Part shown: positions 1 through 8,373 of the stretch, piece by piece
Numbering within the stretch: the first letter of the stretch is position 1
Layout: every line of letters begins with the position of its first letter
Source of the DNA: Dokdonella_A ginsengisoli
GTDB lineage: Bacteria; Pseudomonadota; Gammaproteobacteria; Xanthomonadales; Rhodanobacteraceae
Reading direction: 5' to 3'
DNA length: 64,000 nucleotides
NCBI RefSeq assembly: GCF_042652785.1
Contig: NZ_JBHSHD010000008.1
Location: forward strand, 372,001 to 436,000
Notes under the pieces: generated by a model
Seen by the model: the letters and a program-made list of their open reading frames with translations, nothing else
Told to the model about the DNA's origin: nothing
Database searches by the model: none
Position numbers and translations under genes: made by a program

Positions 1-40
1 TGCCGAGCGCGAGTTCGTTCTGGCTGTGCAGGAAGTTCAT
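1..40 (-). CDS. 5' end of an unidentified gene, cut by the window edge
   Basis: An ATG at position 40 on the minus strand opens a frame with no stop before the window edge. Only 13 residues are visible (MNFLHSQNELALG), too few to name a family. The reading is supported by its position just downstream of an inverted repeat at 43-66, as expected for a regulated gene start, and by sharing the strand of the preceding gene. An acyl-CoA dehydrogenase N-terminus is conceivable, but this is a guess. Confidence 0.35.
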   Translation of the reverse strand, partial: MNFLHSQNELALG

Positions 41-42
41 AG

Positions 43-66
43 GTAAGCACTTACGAAAATGCTTAC
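43..66. promoter_or_regulatory. Operator-like inverted repeat GTAAGCA-N10-TGCTTAC
   Basis: A perfect 7-bp inverted repeat (GTAAGCA at 43-49, TGCTTAC at 60-66) lies immediately upstream of the leftward gene starting at 40. A third half-site CTTAC sits at 50-54, so CTTACG also occurs as a direct repeat. The local AT-richness contrasts with its surroundings. This is the usual look of a dimeric repressor site, but the regulator is unknown. Confidence 0.4.
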
Positions 67-102
67 GCTAACCTCGGCGGCGGCGCGACGCAAGCCGCCG
101 CG

Positions 103-783
103 CTACCACTGGACGACGGAAAGCCGGCGGCCGAGCCGCGCCGACACGCGCGCCAGCGTCGTGCGGTCCGGGTTGACCAGAACGGCTTCGCGCGCGGCGG
201 CGAGGATCGGCAGGTCGTGGTGCGAATCACTGTACACGCGCTCCCACGGCGGCCGGATGCCGTGCACGGCGAGACGGTGCGCCTTGCGCAAATGGATGTT
301 GTGCTGCGCCAGGCGCATGCCCAGCCGCCCCCGCACGAAGGTCGAGCCGAGCACTTCGACGCCGGCAAAGCCGAGTTCGTCGAGGATCGCGCGCGCCAGC
401 GTCTGCTCGCAGCCGGTGACGACGAGCACGCGGTCGCCGGCGTGACGATGCGCATTCAGCGCGGAGCAGGCCGCGCGCACGACGTTGCGTGCATCACGCG
501 CGAAGGTCCGGCCGAACGCCTGCGCCAGCACGCGGTAGCGGTCCTCGCCGATACCGGCGAAGGCCCAGCCGACCACCGCGCGCAGGACGCGGCGGCGGCC
601 GCCGCGCGTCGCCGCCATCGCGAGCAGGAACGGCGCGGCCGGCAGCAGCGCGACGGCGCGCCACCAGGCGCGCACGTAGCGCTCGCGCACGAAGCGCGCG
701 AACGAGTCGCCGCGCACGATCACGCCGTCGAAATCGAACAGCACGACGCGCGGCGGCGCGCCGGCGACGGTCGGATCGGTCAT
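103..783 (-). CDS. HAD-IB family phosphatase (PgpC/YfhB-like)
   Basis: A 226-residue HAD-superfamily phosphatase. The nucleophile motif DFDG is at residues 17-20, a motif II threonine lies in VLVVTG, and motif IV is YSDSHHDLPIL near residue 190. A hydrophobic stretch at about residues 42-58 follows the nucleophile, as in E. coli PgpC, which removes phosphate from phosphatidylglycerophosphate at the inner membrane. Overall layout and length fit that family, so a lipid phosphatase role is likely but inferred. The gene starts 37 nt after trpC on the same strand and is probably co-transcribed with it; no tryptophan role is implied. Confidence 0.75.
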   Translation of the reverse strand: MTDPTVAGAPPRVVLFDFDGVIVRGDSFARFVRERYVRAWWRAVALLPAAPFLLAMAATRGGRRRVLRAVVGWAFAGIGEDRYRVLAQAFGRTFARDARNVVRAACSALNAHRHAGDRVLVVTGCEQTLARAILDELGFAGVEVLGSTFVRGRLGMRLAQHNIHLRKAHRLAVHGIRPPWERVYSDSHHDLPILAAAREAVLVNPDRTTLARVSARLGRRLSVVQW

Positions 784-820
784 GCCCCGGGAGACGGCCT
801 GCGGCGAACGCGCGCCGCGC

Positions 821-1618
821 TCAGCCTTCCTCGCGGAACAGGCGCGCGAGCTCCGCGCCGGGATCGGGCGCGCGCATGAACGCCTCGCCGACCAGGAACG
901 CGTCGATGCCGGCGGCCTGCATCTTCTCCACGTCGGCGCGCGTGTGGATGCCGCTTTCGGTGACCAGCAGCCGGCCGGCGTCGACCCGGTCGCGCAGGGT
1001 CAGCGTGGTGTCGAGCGAGGTCTCGAACGTGCGCAGGTTGCGGTTGTTGACGCCGATCAGCGGCGCCGGAATGCCGAGCGCGCGCTCCAGCTCGATCTCG
1101 TCGTGCACTTCGACCAGCACGTCGAGGTCCAGCTCGGCCGCCAGCAGCGCCAGCTCGAGCAGGGCCGGATCGCCGAGCGCGGCGACGATCAGCAGGATGC
1201 AGTCCGCGCCGATCGCACGCGCCTCGTACACCTGGTACGGGTCGATGGTGAAGTCCTTGCGCAGCACCGGCAGGTCGCAGGCCGTGCGCGCCTGCTCGAG
1301 ATAAGCCTCGCTGCCCTGGAAGAAATCCTTGTCGGTCAGTACCGACAGGCAGGCCGCGCCGGCGGCGGCATAGCTTCCGGCAATCGCGGCCGGATCGAAG
1401 TCCGCGCGGATCACGCCCTTGGAAGGACTGGCCTTCTTGATCTCGGCGATCACCGCCGGCTCGCCCTCGTCGATCTTCGCTTCCAGCGCGGCGACGAAGC
1501 CGCGCGTCGGCGCGAGATCGGCGACGCGAGCGGACAGCTCGTGCAGCGGCACGCGCGCTGCACGCTCGGCGATTTCCTCGACCTTGCGCGCGAGGATGCG
1601 TTTCAAGATGTCGCTCAT
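821..1618 (-). CDS. trpC: Indole-3-glycerol-phosphate synthase
   Basis: A 265-residue TIM-barrel enzyme that closes the indole ring of CdRP to give indole-3-glycerol phosphate, the fourth step of tryptophan synthesis. Diagnostic segments are AEIKKASPSKG with the catalytic lysine near residue 60, VLRKDFTIDPYQ, GVNNRNLRTFE, and the phosphate-binding LVTESGI and FLVGEAFM. It is a stand-alone TrpC, not fused to TrpF. The ATG start overlaps the trpD stop in an ATGA junction, which implies translational coupling and fixes the start. Confidence 0.97.
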   Translation of the reverse strand: MSDILKRILARKVEEIAERAARVPLHELSARVADLAPTRGFVAALEAKIDEGEPAVIAEIKKASPSKGVIRADFDPAAIAGSYAAAGAACLSVLTDKDFFQGSEAYLEQARTACDLPVLRKDFTIDPYQVYEARAIGADCILLIVAALGDPALLELALLAAELDLDVLVEVHDEIELERALGIPAPLIGVNNRNLRTFETSLDTTLTLRDRVDAGRLLVTESGIHTRADVEKMQAAGIDAFLVGEAFMRAPDPGAELARLFREEG

Positions 1619-2688
1619 TGCGTTCCACCTTCGCTTGCCCGCGCAAGCCGCTGCGTCACTTCGACGAATTCTTCCATTTTCGCGATCGCCGCGCCGCCGG
1701 CAATCGCCTCGCGCGCCAGGGCGATGCCCTCGCCGATCGATGCTGCCACATCGGCCGCGTACAGCGCCGCGCCGGAGTTCAACAAGACGATGTCGCGCGC
1801 AACGCCGGGCGTGTTGCCCAGCGCCTCGATCAGCAGCGCCTTCGACTCGGCGACGTCGGCCACGCGCAGATTGCGGCTCGAGGCCATCACCAGGCCGAAA
1901 TCCTCCGGCTCGATCTCGTACTCGCGCACCTCGCCGTCGCGCAGCTCGCCGACCATCGTCGCCGCGCCGAGCGAAATCTCGTCCATGCCGTCGCGCCCCC
2001 ACACGACCAGCGCGTGCCGCGCGCCGAGCCGCTGCAACGCGCGCACCTGGATGCCGACCAGATCGGGATGGAACACGCCCATCAGCACGTTCGGCGCGTC
2101 GGCGGGATTAGTCAACGGCCCGAGGATGTTGAAGATCGTGCGCACGCCCAGCTCGCGCCGCACCGGCGCGACCACCTTCATCGCCGGATGGTGGTTCGGC
2201 GCGAACATGAAGCCGATGCCGGTCTCCTCCAGGCAGCGCGCGACGTCGCCCGGCGCCAGCGAGATCGCCACGCCGAGCGCTTCCAGAACGTCGGCGCTGC
2301 CGGACTTGGACGACACGCTGCGGTTGCCGTGCTTGGCCACGCGCGCGCCGGCCGCGGCGACGACGAAGGTCGACGCGGTCGAGATGTTGAAGCTGTGCGC
2401 GCCGTCGCCGCCGGTGCCGACGATGTCCACCAGGTGCGTCTTCGCCGAAGCATCAGCGTCCGCCTCCGGCCACGGCACCTTCTCGGCCAGTTCGCGCATC
2501 ACGCGCGCGGCGCCGGTGATCTCGCCGATGGTTTCCTTCTTCACGCGCAGGCCGGTCAGGATCGCCGCGGTCAGGGTCGGCGACACTTCGCCGCGCATGA
2601 TCTGGCGCATCAGATCGACCATTTCGTCGTGGAAGATCTCGCGGTGTTCGATCGTGCGCTGCAGCGCTTCCTGCGGGGTGATGGGCAT
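1615..2688 (-). CDS. trpD: Anthranilate phosphoribosyltransferase
   Basis: A 357-residue enzyme that transfers phosphoribose from PRPP to anthranilate. The glycine-rich PRPP/Mg motif DIVGTGGDGAHSFNIST is clear, followed by VAKHGNRSVSSKSGSADVLEALG and the anthranilate-binding NHHPAM region. Length is normal for TrpD. The start chosen, MPITPQEALQ, matches family N-termini; the open frame continues upstream without coding character. The gene follows the PD40 lipoprotein gene by 25 nt and overlaps trpC by 4 nt. Confidence 0.97.
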   Translation of the reverse strand: MPITPQEALQRTIEHREIFHDEMVDLMRQIMRGEVSPTLTAAILTGLRVKKETIGEITGAARVMRELAEKVPWPEADADASAKTHLVDIVGTGGDGAHSFNISTASTFVVAAAGARVAKHGNRSVSSKSGSADVLEALGVAISLAPGDVARCLEETGIGFMFAPNHHPAMKVVAPVRRELGVRTIFNILGPLTNPADAPNVLMGVFHPDLVGIQVRALQRLGARHALVVWGRDGMDEISLGAATMVGELRDGEVREYEIEPEDFGLVMASSRNLRVADVAESKALLIEALGNTPGVARDIVLLNSGAALYAADVAASIGEGIALAREAIAGGAAIAKMEEFVEVTQRLARASEGGTQ

Positions 2689-2713
2689 GGGTGGACTCGC
2701 AGCCGCGGCGCGT

Positions 2714-3607
2714 CTAGCGCGTGCGGTAGTGGATGAGATGGATGTCGGCGCGCCCCGGTCCGCCGGGGCGCTCGCCGGAGAACAGCAGGACGCCCGGGCG
2801 CGAGGGATCGGCCGCCGGGCCGAGGATCCAGCCGCCGTCGACGTTGACCCGCGCGTCCAGGCGCGTCGCGCGCACGTAGCGGTCGCCTTCGCGCACGGCC
2901 GACCAGAGCGCGATCGGCGCATGATCGACGTCGTCGGAGCGGGCGAACACCAGTACGCGGCCGCCGTCGAGCCAGGCCGCGTCGAAATCGTCGCCGGCGC
3001 CGTTGACCTCGCCGGCCACGGGCACGGCCGTCTGCCACGCGCCGTCCCGCCAGGCGCTGACGAACAGGTCGTGGCGGCTCGCGCCGCCGCGCCCGTTCGT
3101 CGCAAACAGCAGCGTGCGGCCGTCCGGCGACGGCGCCGGCGCCCATTCGTCGCCGGCCGAATTCACCGCCGCGCCGAGATTGACCGGCGTGCCGAAGGCC
3201 GCGCTGGCGGGGTCGAACGCGACCTGCCACAGGTCGTCGCCGCCGTAGCCGCCGGGCCGGTTCGAGAAGAAGTAGACCGTGCGCCCGTCGGGCGAGAACG
3301 CCGGATCGAATTCGTTCGACGGCGTGTCGAAGGCGGCCGCGACCGGCTCGCTCCAGCGTTCGCCGTCGCGGCGGCTCATCCAGATGTCCCAGCCGCCGGC
3401 GCCGCCGGGCCGATTGGTGCTGCCCCAGAGGATGGTGCGACCGTCCGGGCTCGGCGCGGGGCGGATTTCCGAATACGGCGACGACACCACGCCGGGCAGG
3501 AACAGCGCGGATTCGCCGACCAGCTCGAAGCCGGAATCGCGCGGCGGCGACGCCGCGCAGGCGGCGAGGACGGCGATCGGCGGCAGGAAAAGCATTCGGC
3601 GGTTCAT
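2714..3607 (-). CDS. PD40 beta-propeller lipoprotein inside the trp operon
   Basis: A 297-residue secreted protein with a lipoprotein signal (MNRRMLFLPP..., lipobox LAAC, lipidated Cys17). The mature part carries repeated PD40/WD40-like blades marked by SPDGRTILWGS, SPDGRTVYFFSNRPGG and SPDGRTLLFATNGRGG, as in TolB-like and OmpA-associated propellers. No catalytic residues are evident. It sits between trpG and trpD on the same strand with gaps of about 25 nt, so it is probably transcribed with them although nothing links it to tryptophan synthesis. Its location is probably the periplasmic face of a membrane. Confidence 0.85.
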   Translation of the reverse strand: MNRRMLFLPPIAVLAACAASPPRDSGFELVGESALFLPGVVSSPYSEIRPAPSPDGRTILWGSTNRPGGAGGWDIWMSRRDGERWSEPVAAAFDTPSNEFDPAFSPDGRTVYFFSNRPGGYGGDDLWQVAFDPASAAFGTPVNLGAAVNSAGDEWAPAPSPDGRTLLFATNGRGGASRHDLFVSAWRDGAWQTAVPVAGEVNGAGDDFDAAWLDGGRVLVFARSDDVDHAPIALWSAVREGDRYVRATRLDARVNVDGGWILGPAADPSRPGVLLFSGERPGGPGRADIHLIHYRTR

Positions 3608-3633
3608 GCGATGCCTCCTCCTGCGGCCGCGGC

Positions 3634-4230
3634 TCACGCCGCCTTCGGCAAGCCCTGTTCGAGGAAATTGCGCAGCATCGCGTGGCCGTGCTGGGTCAGG
3701 ATCGATTCCGGGTGGAACTGCACGCCCTCGATCGGCAACGTCCGGTGCCGCAACCCCATGATCTCGTCGATCGAGCCGTCGGCCGCGAGTGTCCAGGCCG
3801 ACACTTCCAGGCAGTCCGGCACGGACGACTTCTCGACCACCAGCGAGTGGTAGCGCGTCGCCTCGAACGGATTGGGCAGGCCGCGGAACACGCCGCGGCC
3901 GTCGTGATGAATCGGCGAAGTCTTGCCGTGCATGATCTCGCGCGCACGCACGACCTTGCCGCCGAACACCTGACCGATCGCCTGGTGCCCCAGGCACACG
4001 CCGAGCACCGGCACGCCGCCGCCGAGCCGTTCGATGACCTCCAGCGAGACGCCGGCTTCGTCCGGCGTGCCCGGCCCGGGCGAGATCACGATCGCCTGCG
4101 CACCGAGCCTGCGCACCGCCTCGAGCGTCATCGCGTCGTTGCGGATCACCTGCACGTCCTCACCCAGCTCGCCGAAGTACTGCACGAGGTTCCAGGTGAA
4201 GCTGTCGTAGTTGTCGATCATCAGGAGCAC
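3634..4230 (-). CDS. trpG: Anthranilate synthase component II, glutamine amidotransferase
   Basis: A 198-residue class I glutamine amidotransferase that supplies ammonia to TrpE. The active-site cysteine is in GVCLGHQAIGQ, the oxyanion motif is SPGPGTPDEAG, and the His-Glu pair is in VQFHPES. I place the start at a GTG (VLLMIDNYDSF) because GGAG lies about 11 nt upstream and the peptide matches family N-termini; an ATG at 4221 is the alternative. It leads the cluster trpG-lipoprotein-trpD-trpC. Such subunits often also serve p-aminobenzoate synthase (PabA role), which cannot be excluded. Confidence 0.95.
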   Translation of the reverse strand: MLLMIDNYDSFTWNLVQYFGELGEDVQVIRNDAMTLEAVRRLGAQAIVISPGPGTPDEAGVSLEVIERLGGGVPVLGVCLGHQAIGQVFGGKVVRAREIMHGKTSPIHHDGRGVFRGLPNPFEATRYHSLVVEKSSVPDCLEVSAWTLAADGSIDEIMGLRHRTLPIEGVQFHPESILTQHGHAMLRNFLEQGLPKAA

Positions 4231-4387
4231 GAGCCAGGCTCTCCGCGTGAGGACGAATGGGCGACACCATCCACGTGCCTGCCCTGCGCGAGGCGGATGA
4301 TACGGACTTGCGGGCATTTTCCAACGAACCGGCCGGCATGAGCCGGCGCGACGCGATCCGCCCGACGCGTCCGCGCCGGGCCGGCGC

Positions 4388-6124
4388 TCACGCCGCCGAG
4401 GCGGGCCCGGCGAAATCCGGATCCCGCCGGCGCGCGAAATAGCGCTCGAGTCCGCCCACCGATTCGCACATGCTGCGCGCGATCTCGCGCTCGCCCATGA
4501 TCGCCGCGTCGGCGCCGCAGCCGAGCAGGTAGGCCACCTCGTCGTCGGAATGCGCGCGCGCGAGCACGGCGATCGACGGATTCTGCGCGCGCGCGTGGCG
4601 GATGATCTGGCCGGCCTCGAGCGTGTTGGGAATCGCGATCAGCAGCGCGGTCGCGGTCGCCGCGTTGACCGCAACCAGCGTCTCCTCGGCTGCCGCGTTG
4701 CCGGGGACGCCGGCGATGCCGAGCGCGCGCGCCTGCTCGAGGTGGTCGCGATTGGTCTCGATCAGGGCCAGCGTATGACCGCTCGCCTGCAGGTCGCGGC
4801 CGACGAGGGCGCCGACGCGGCCGAAGCCGACCAGCACGATGTGTCCGGCCTCCGGCACCGGCGGCCCGATCGGCTCGTCCGGCTCCGGCGCGTTCGCCGC
4901 GGCCTCCGCTTCGCGCTTGGCCTGCCAGCGGTCGAGCGCGACGAACAGCAGCGGGTTGGCGCAGATCGACAGGATCGAGCCGGCCAGGATCAGGTCGCGG
5001 CCGTCCTTCGGCAGCAGGCCGAGGTCGACGCCGAGCCCGGCGAGGATGAAGGAGAACTCGCCGATCTGCGCGAGGCTGACCGCGATCGTCACGCCGACTT
5101 CGAGCGGACGGCCGAATGCGCGCACGATGACGAGCGCGGCGAGCGACTTGCCGACCGTGATAATCAGGAACACGCCGAGCACCGGCAGCGGTTCGCGCAG
5201 CAGGATCGCCGGATCGAACAGCATGCCGACCGAGACGAAGAACAGCACCGCGAACGCGTCGCGGAACGGCAGCGAATCGTTCGCCGCCTGATGGCTGAGC
5301 TTGGATTCGTTCAGCACCATGCCGGCGAAGAACGCGCCGAGCGCGAACGAGACGCCGAACAGCACGGCCGAGGCGTAGGCGACGCCGAGCGCGATCGCCA
5401 GCACGGCCAGCGTGAACAGTTCCCGCGAGCCGACGCCGGCGGTGCGTTCGAGCAGCCACGGAATCACGCGCCGGCCGACGATCAGCATGATCGCGACGAA
5501 CGCGGTGACCTTGCCGAGCGTGAGGCCGAGCGTCGCGAACAGATTGCCGCCGCCGCCCTCGACGCGGCCGCCGAGCAGGCCCGACAGCGCCGGCAGCAGC
5601 ACCAGGGCCAGCACCATCGCCAGATCCTCGACGATCAGCCAGCCGACCGCGATGCGGCCGCGGCTGGTTTCCAGCAGGCGCCGTTCCTCCAGCGCGCGCA
5701 GCAGCACGACGGTGCTGGCGACCGACAGCGCCAGCCCGAACACCAGGCCCGCGCCGAACGACCAGTCCAGCCCCCAGGCGAGCAGCAGGCCGAGCCCGGT
5801 CGCGAACGCGATCTGCGCGATCGCGCCGGGAATCGCGATCGCCTTCACCTCGAGCAGGTCGCCGAGCGAGAAATGCAGACCGACGCCGAACATCAGCAAG
5901 ATCACGCCGAGCTCGGACAGCTCCGGTGCGATCGCCTGGTCGGCGACGATGCCGGGCGTGAACGGCCCGATCACCACGCCCGCGAGCAGATAGCCGACGA
6001 TCGGCGACAGGCGCAGGCGCTGCGCCAGCATGCCGGCGACGAAGGCGAGCACGAACGCGGAGACGAGCGTCGCGATGAGCGGAGTGTGGTGAGGCACGCG
6101 GGTTCCTGCGACCAAGACGACCAT
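4388..6124 (-). CDS. ybaL: CPA2 monovalent cation:proton antiporter, YbaL type
   Basis: A 578-residue inner-membrane transporter. The N-terminal 400 residues form the Na+/H+-exchanger fold with about 12 helices; segments such as LGVILLMFGVGLHFSL and FALGAFFAGMVLNES match E. coli YbaL closely. The C-terminal third is a TrkA-N/RCK Rossmann domain (HIVLVGFGRVGALVG) that would gate transport by nucleotide binding. The ATG at 6124 is used; a GTG at 6097 aligns better with the E. coli N-terminus and is a fair alternative. It is the leftward neighbour of a small membrane protein gene with an 83-nt gap. Confidence 0.93.
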   Translation of the reverse strand: MVVLVAGTRVPHHTPLIATLVSAFVLAFVAGMLAQRLRLSPIVGYLLAGVVIGPFTPGIVADQAIAPELSELGVILLMFGVGLHFSLGDLLEVKAIAIPGAIAQIAFATGLGLLLAWGLDWSFGAGLVFGLALSVASTVVLLRALEERRLLETSRGRIAVGWLIVEDLAMVLALVLLPALSGLLGGRVEGGGGNLFATLGLTLGKVTAFVAIMLIVGRRVIPWLLERTAGVGSRELFTLAVLAIALGVAYASAVLFGVSFALGAFFAGMVLNESKLSHQAANDSLPFRDAFAVLFFVSVGMLFDPAILLREPLPVLGVFLIITVGKSLAALVIVRAFGRPLEVGVTIAVSLAQIGEFSFILAGLGVDLGLLPKDGRDLILAGSILSICANPLLFVALDRWQAKREAEAAANAPEPDEPIGPPVPEAGHIVLVGFGRVGALVGRDLQASGHTLALIETNRDHLEQARALGIAGVPGNAAAEETLVAVNAATATALLIAIPNTLEAGQIIRHARAQNPSIAVLARAHSDDEVAYLLGCGADAAIMGEREIARSMCESVGGLERYFARRRDPDFAGPASAA

Positions 6125-6207
6125 CGCAGTGCGATGGACCCGATGTTTAACACATCGAAGCGACAGGAAAAACCCGCGCCGCGGAGGGAGCGCGGCGCGT
6201 GGCGCTC

Positions 6208-6519
6208 TCAGCGCACGCGGCGGAACCAGAGCGAGCGCAGCGGCAGCGCGACGCAGAGCACGCCGAGGAAGGCGCCGTAGGCGAGCAGCGTCGCCACCAC
6301 CTGCTTCCACAGCGTGCCGCCGCTCGCCGCGCTGGCGTGGAAGCCGTGGCGCATCGCCAGGATGCTCAGTGCCGCGGCGACGGCGAGCACGGCCAGATCC
6401 GCCAGCCAGCGCAGCGCACCGCGCGGCGTGCGCGGATAGGCACAGTACAGCGCGCCGACGATGGCGAACGTCGGCAGGAACAGGATGAAGGAAAGGCCGG
6501 TCTCGAAGAACGCGTTCAT
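6208..6519 (-). CDS. Small four-helix membrane protein of unknown function
   Basis: 103 residues, almost entirely hydrophobic, with probable helices near residues 8-26, 38-55, 70-88 and 88-98, ending in a basic tail (LPLRSLWFRRVR). I do not recognise a named family. The gene lies 83 nt upstream of ybaL on the same strand, and its upstream side is bordered by the tandem repeat array. Confidence 0.6.
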   Translation of the reverse strand: MNAFFETGLSFILFLPTFAIVGALYCAYPRTPRGALRWLADLAVLAVAAALSILAMRHGFHASAASGGTLWKQVVATLLAYGAFLGVLCVALPLRSLWFRRVR

Positions 6520-6574
6520 GGGGATCGTCCGAAATGGAAGTCGCCTCGATGCAACGGAGCGGGCTCGTCGTTCG

Positions 6575-7090
6575 CTGCTCCCGAAGGAGAAGGGAAAGCC
6601 GGTTGTCGCGCCCTCGCCTCTCCCGCTCGCGGGAGAGGCACGAAACGCGCAGCGTTTCGGGTGAGGGAGGCATCGAGACGACGTCCCACACCTCCCTCAT
6701 CCGGCGCTTCGCGCCACCTTCTCCCGAGGGGAGAAGGGAAAGCCGCTGCCGCACGTTCGCTTCTCCCGAAGGAGAAGAGATCACACTTTCGCCTCTCCCG
6801 CTCGCGGGAGAGGCACGAAATGCGCAGCGTTTCGGGTGAGGGAGGCATCGAGACGACGTCCCACACCTCCCTCATCCGGCGCTTCGCGCCACCTTCTCCC
6901 GAGGGGAGAAGGGAAAGCCGCTGCCGCACGCTCGCTTCTCCCGAGGGAGAAGAGATCACACTTTCGCCTCTCCCGCTCGCGGGAGAGGCACGAAACGCGC
7001 AGCGTTTCGGGTGAGGGAAGCATCGAGACGGCATCCCACACCTCCCTCATCCGGCGCTTCGCACCACCTTCTCCCGAGGGAGAAGGGAAA
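6575..7090. repeat. Tandem array of about three 175-bp palindrome-rich units
   Basis: The core cgcctctcccgctcgcggga recurs at 6615, 6790 and 6965, an exact 175-bp period, with near-identical sequence between. Each unit is a string of palindromes: CTCTCCCGCTCGCGGGAGAG, CGAAACGCGCAGCGTTTCG, GTGAGGGAGG paired with CCTCCCTCAT, and TTCTCCCGAGGGGAGAAGG. The first and last copies are incomplete. It fills the whole space between the small membrane protein gene and the cytochrome gene and shows no coding character. The palindrome core is the same as in the dispersed repeats at 13.6, 46.2, 50.1 and 54.8 kb. Confidence 0.95.
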
Positions 7091-7098
7091 GAATCCCT

Positions 7099-8373
7099 TC
7101 AGTCGATGACGATGCCGTGCATCGCGTCGACGTCCTCGGCGGTCAGGCGCGAGTCGCGACCGCCCCAGCTGCGGCGGATGTGATTGACGACCGCGGCGAT
7201 CTCGCCCGAATCGAGCTGCTGCACGAACGGCGGCATCGAATGCGGCTGCGGATTGCCGGCGGTGGTCACCGGCATGCCGCCGTAGAGCACCATGCGCACC
7301 GCATTGATCGGATCGGGCGCGGTGACCGCAACGGCATCGCGCAACGCGGGATAGGCCCCCGGCTCGCCCTCGCCGTTCTTGCCGTGGCAGTCGGCGCAGG
7401 CGCGCGCATAGACGTCCGCGCCCTTGCCCTCGGCGGCGGCCTGGGCAACGGGAACCTCGGCGCGCGCGAGGCGCGGTGCGCTGCGCTTGAGATGGCGCGC
7501 CATCGCCAGCGCGTCGTCCGGCGTCAGCCAGCGCAGGCTCGAATACACCACTTCCGCCATCGGGCCGTAGGCGCTGCCGTGCTCGGAGCTGCCGTTGCGC
7601 AGGTAGTCGGCGAGCTGTTCGTCCGAGTAGCGCTGCAGCTGGACGGAGTCCAGCGGCGGTGCGTACCAGCCGATGCCGGGAATGCTGCCGCCGGCCATGT
7701 AGCCTTCCGGCGGCAGCGAACCGCGCTCGCCGCGCGTGCTGTGGCACATCGCACAGTGGCCGAGGCCGTCGACGAGGTAGCGGCCGCGGTCGTCGGGCTT
7801 TGCGGCGGCTTCGTCGGGGCGGAAGTACAGCATGCGCCAGCCGATCAGGGCCAGGCGCGAATCTGCCGGCGGTTCCATCCGGTTCGGCGGCGGCACGAAG
7901 TCGCTGGCCGGCTGCGCGCGCAGCCAGGCGTAGAGGGCGTCGAGGTCCTGGTCGGCGACGTTGGCGAAATGCGCGTACGGAAACACCGGGTAGAGCACGC
8001 CGCGGCGCGAGACGCCGTGGCGCATCACGTGGGCGAACTCCTCGGCGGACCAGTCGCCGATGCCGTGCTGCGGATCGGGCGTCAGGTTGGTGCTGTAGAT
8101 CGTGCCGATGCCGGTCGCGAACGCACGGCCGCCGGCCAGCGGCGCGCCGCCGCGCACGGTGTGACAGGCCGTGCAGTTGCCCAGGCGGGCGAGGTATTCG
8201 CCGCGCGCCAGGGTCGCCGCATCGGAAGGAACGGTGCGACCGGCGCCGTGCGGCACGCGATACGGCTCGAAGCCGCCCTGGCGTGCGAACAGCACGCCGA
8301 GGATCGCCGCGGCGGCGAGCACAAACGGCAGCAGCACGAGCGCGACGACGGCGAGGACGCGGCGCAGCCTCAT
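7099..8373 (-). CDS. Membrane-anchored triheme cytochrome c
   Basis: 424 residues with an N-terminal membrane anchor (residues 5-27) and three c-type heme sites, NCTACH, HCAMCH and ACADCH, in three cytochrome c domains. This is the architecture of the cytochrome subunit of membrane-bound alcohol, aldehyde or gluconate dehydrogenases, which pass electrons to ubiquinone or oxidase. No dehydrogenase subunit is adjacent, so its partner is unknown. The start is fixed by an ATGA overlap with the upstream diheme cytochrome gene, so the pair is one operon. Confidence 0.88.
   Translation of the reverse strand: MRLRRVLAVVALVLLPFVLAAAAILGVLFARQGGFEPYRVPHGAGRTVPSDAATLARGEYLARLGNCTACHTVRGGAPLAGGRAFATGIGTIYSTNLTPDPQHGIGDWSAEEFAHVMRHGVSRRGVLYPVFPYAHFANVADQDLDALYAWLRAQPASDFVPPPNRMEPPADSRLALIGWRMLYFRPDEAAAKPDDRGRYLVDGLGHCAMCHSTRGERGSLPPEGYMAGGSIPGIGWYAPPLDSVQLQRYSDEQLADYLRNGSSEHGSAYGPMAEVVYSSLRWLTPDDALAMARHLKRSAPRLARAEVPVAQAAAEGKGADVYARACADCHGKNGEGEPGAYPALRDAVAVTAPDPINAVRMVLYGGMPVTTAGNPQPHSMPPFVQQLDSGEIAAVVNHIRRSWGGRDSRLTAEDVDAMHGIVID

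Noticed and set aside
1..40. Naming the left-edge gene as an acyl-CoA dehydrogenase
   Set aside because: Thirteen residues are too few to support any family assignment.
217..3853. Long open frames on the plus strand across the trp genes
   Set aside because: They are antisense to well-identified trpC, trpD and trpG and are Arg/Ala/Pro-rich; very high GC keeps such frames open by chance.
6575..7090. Repeat array considered as a CRISPR
   Set aside because: The repeated unit is 175 bp with internal palindromes and no variable spacers, and no cas genes are nearby.
6534..7183. Frames across the tandem array that translate to repeated peptides such as SLIRRFAPPSPEG
   Set aside because: All strands and frames give repetitive peptides from the palindromes, with no ribosome site; the repeat explains them.
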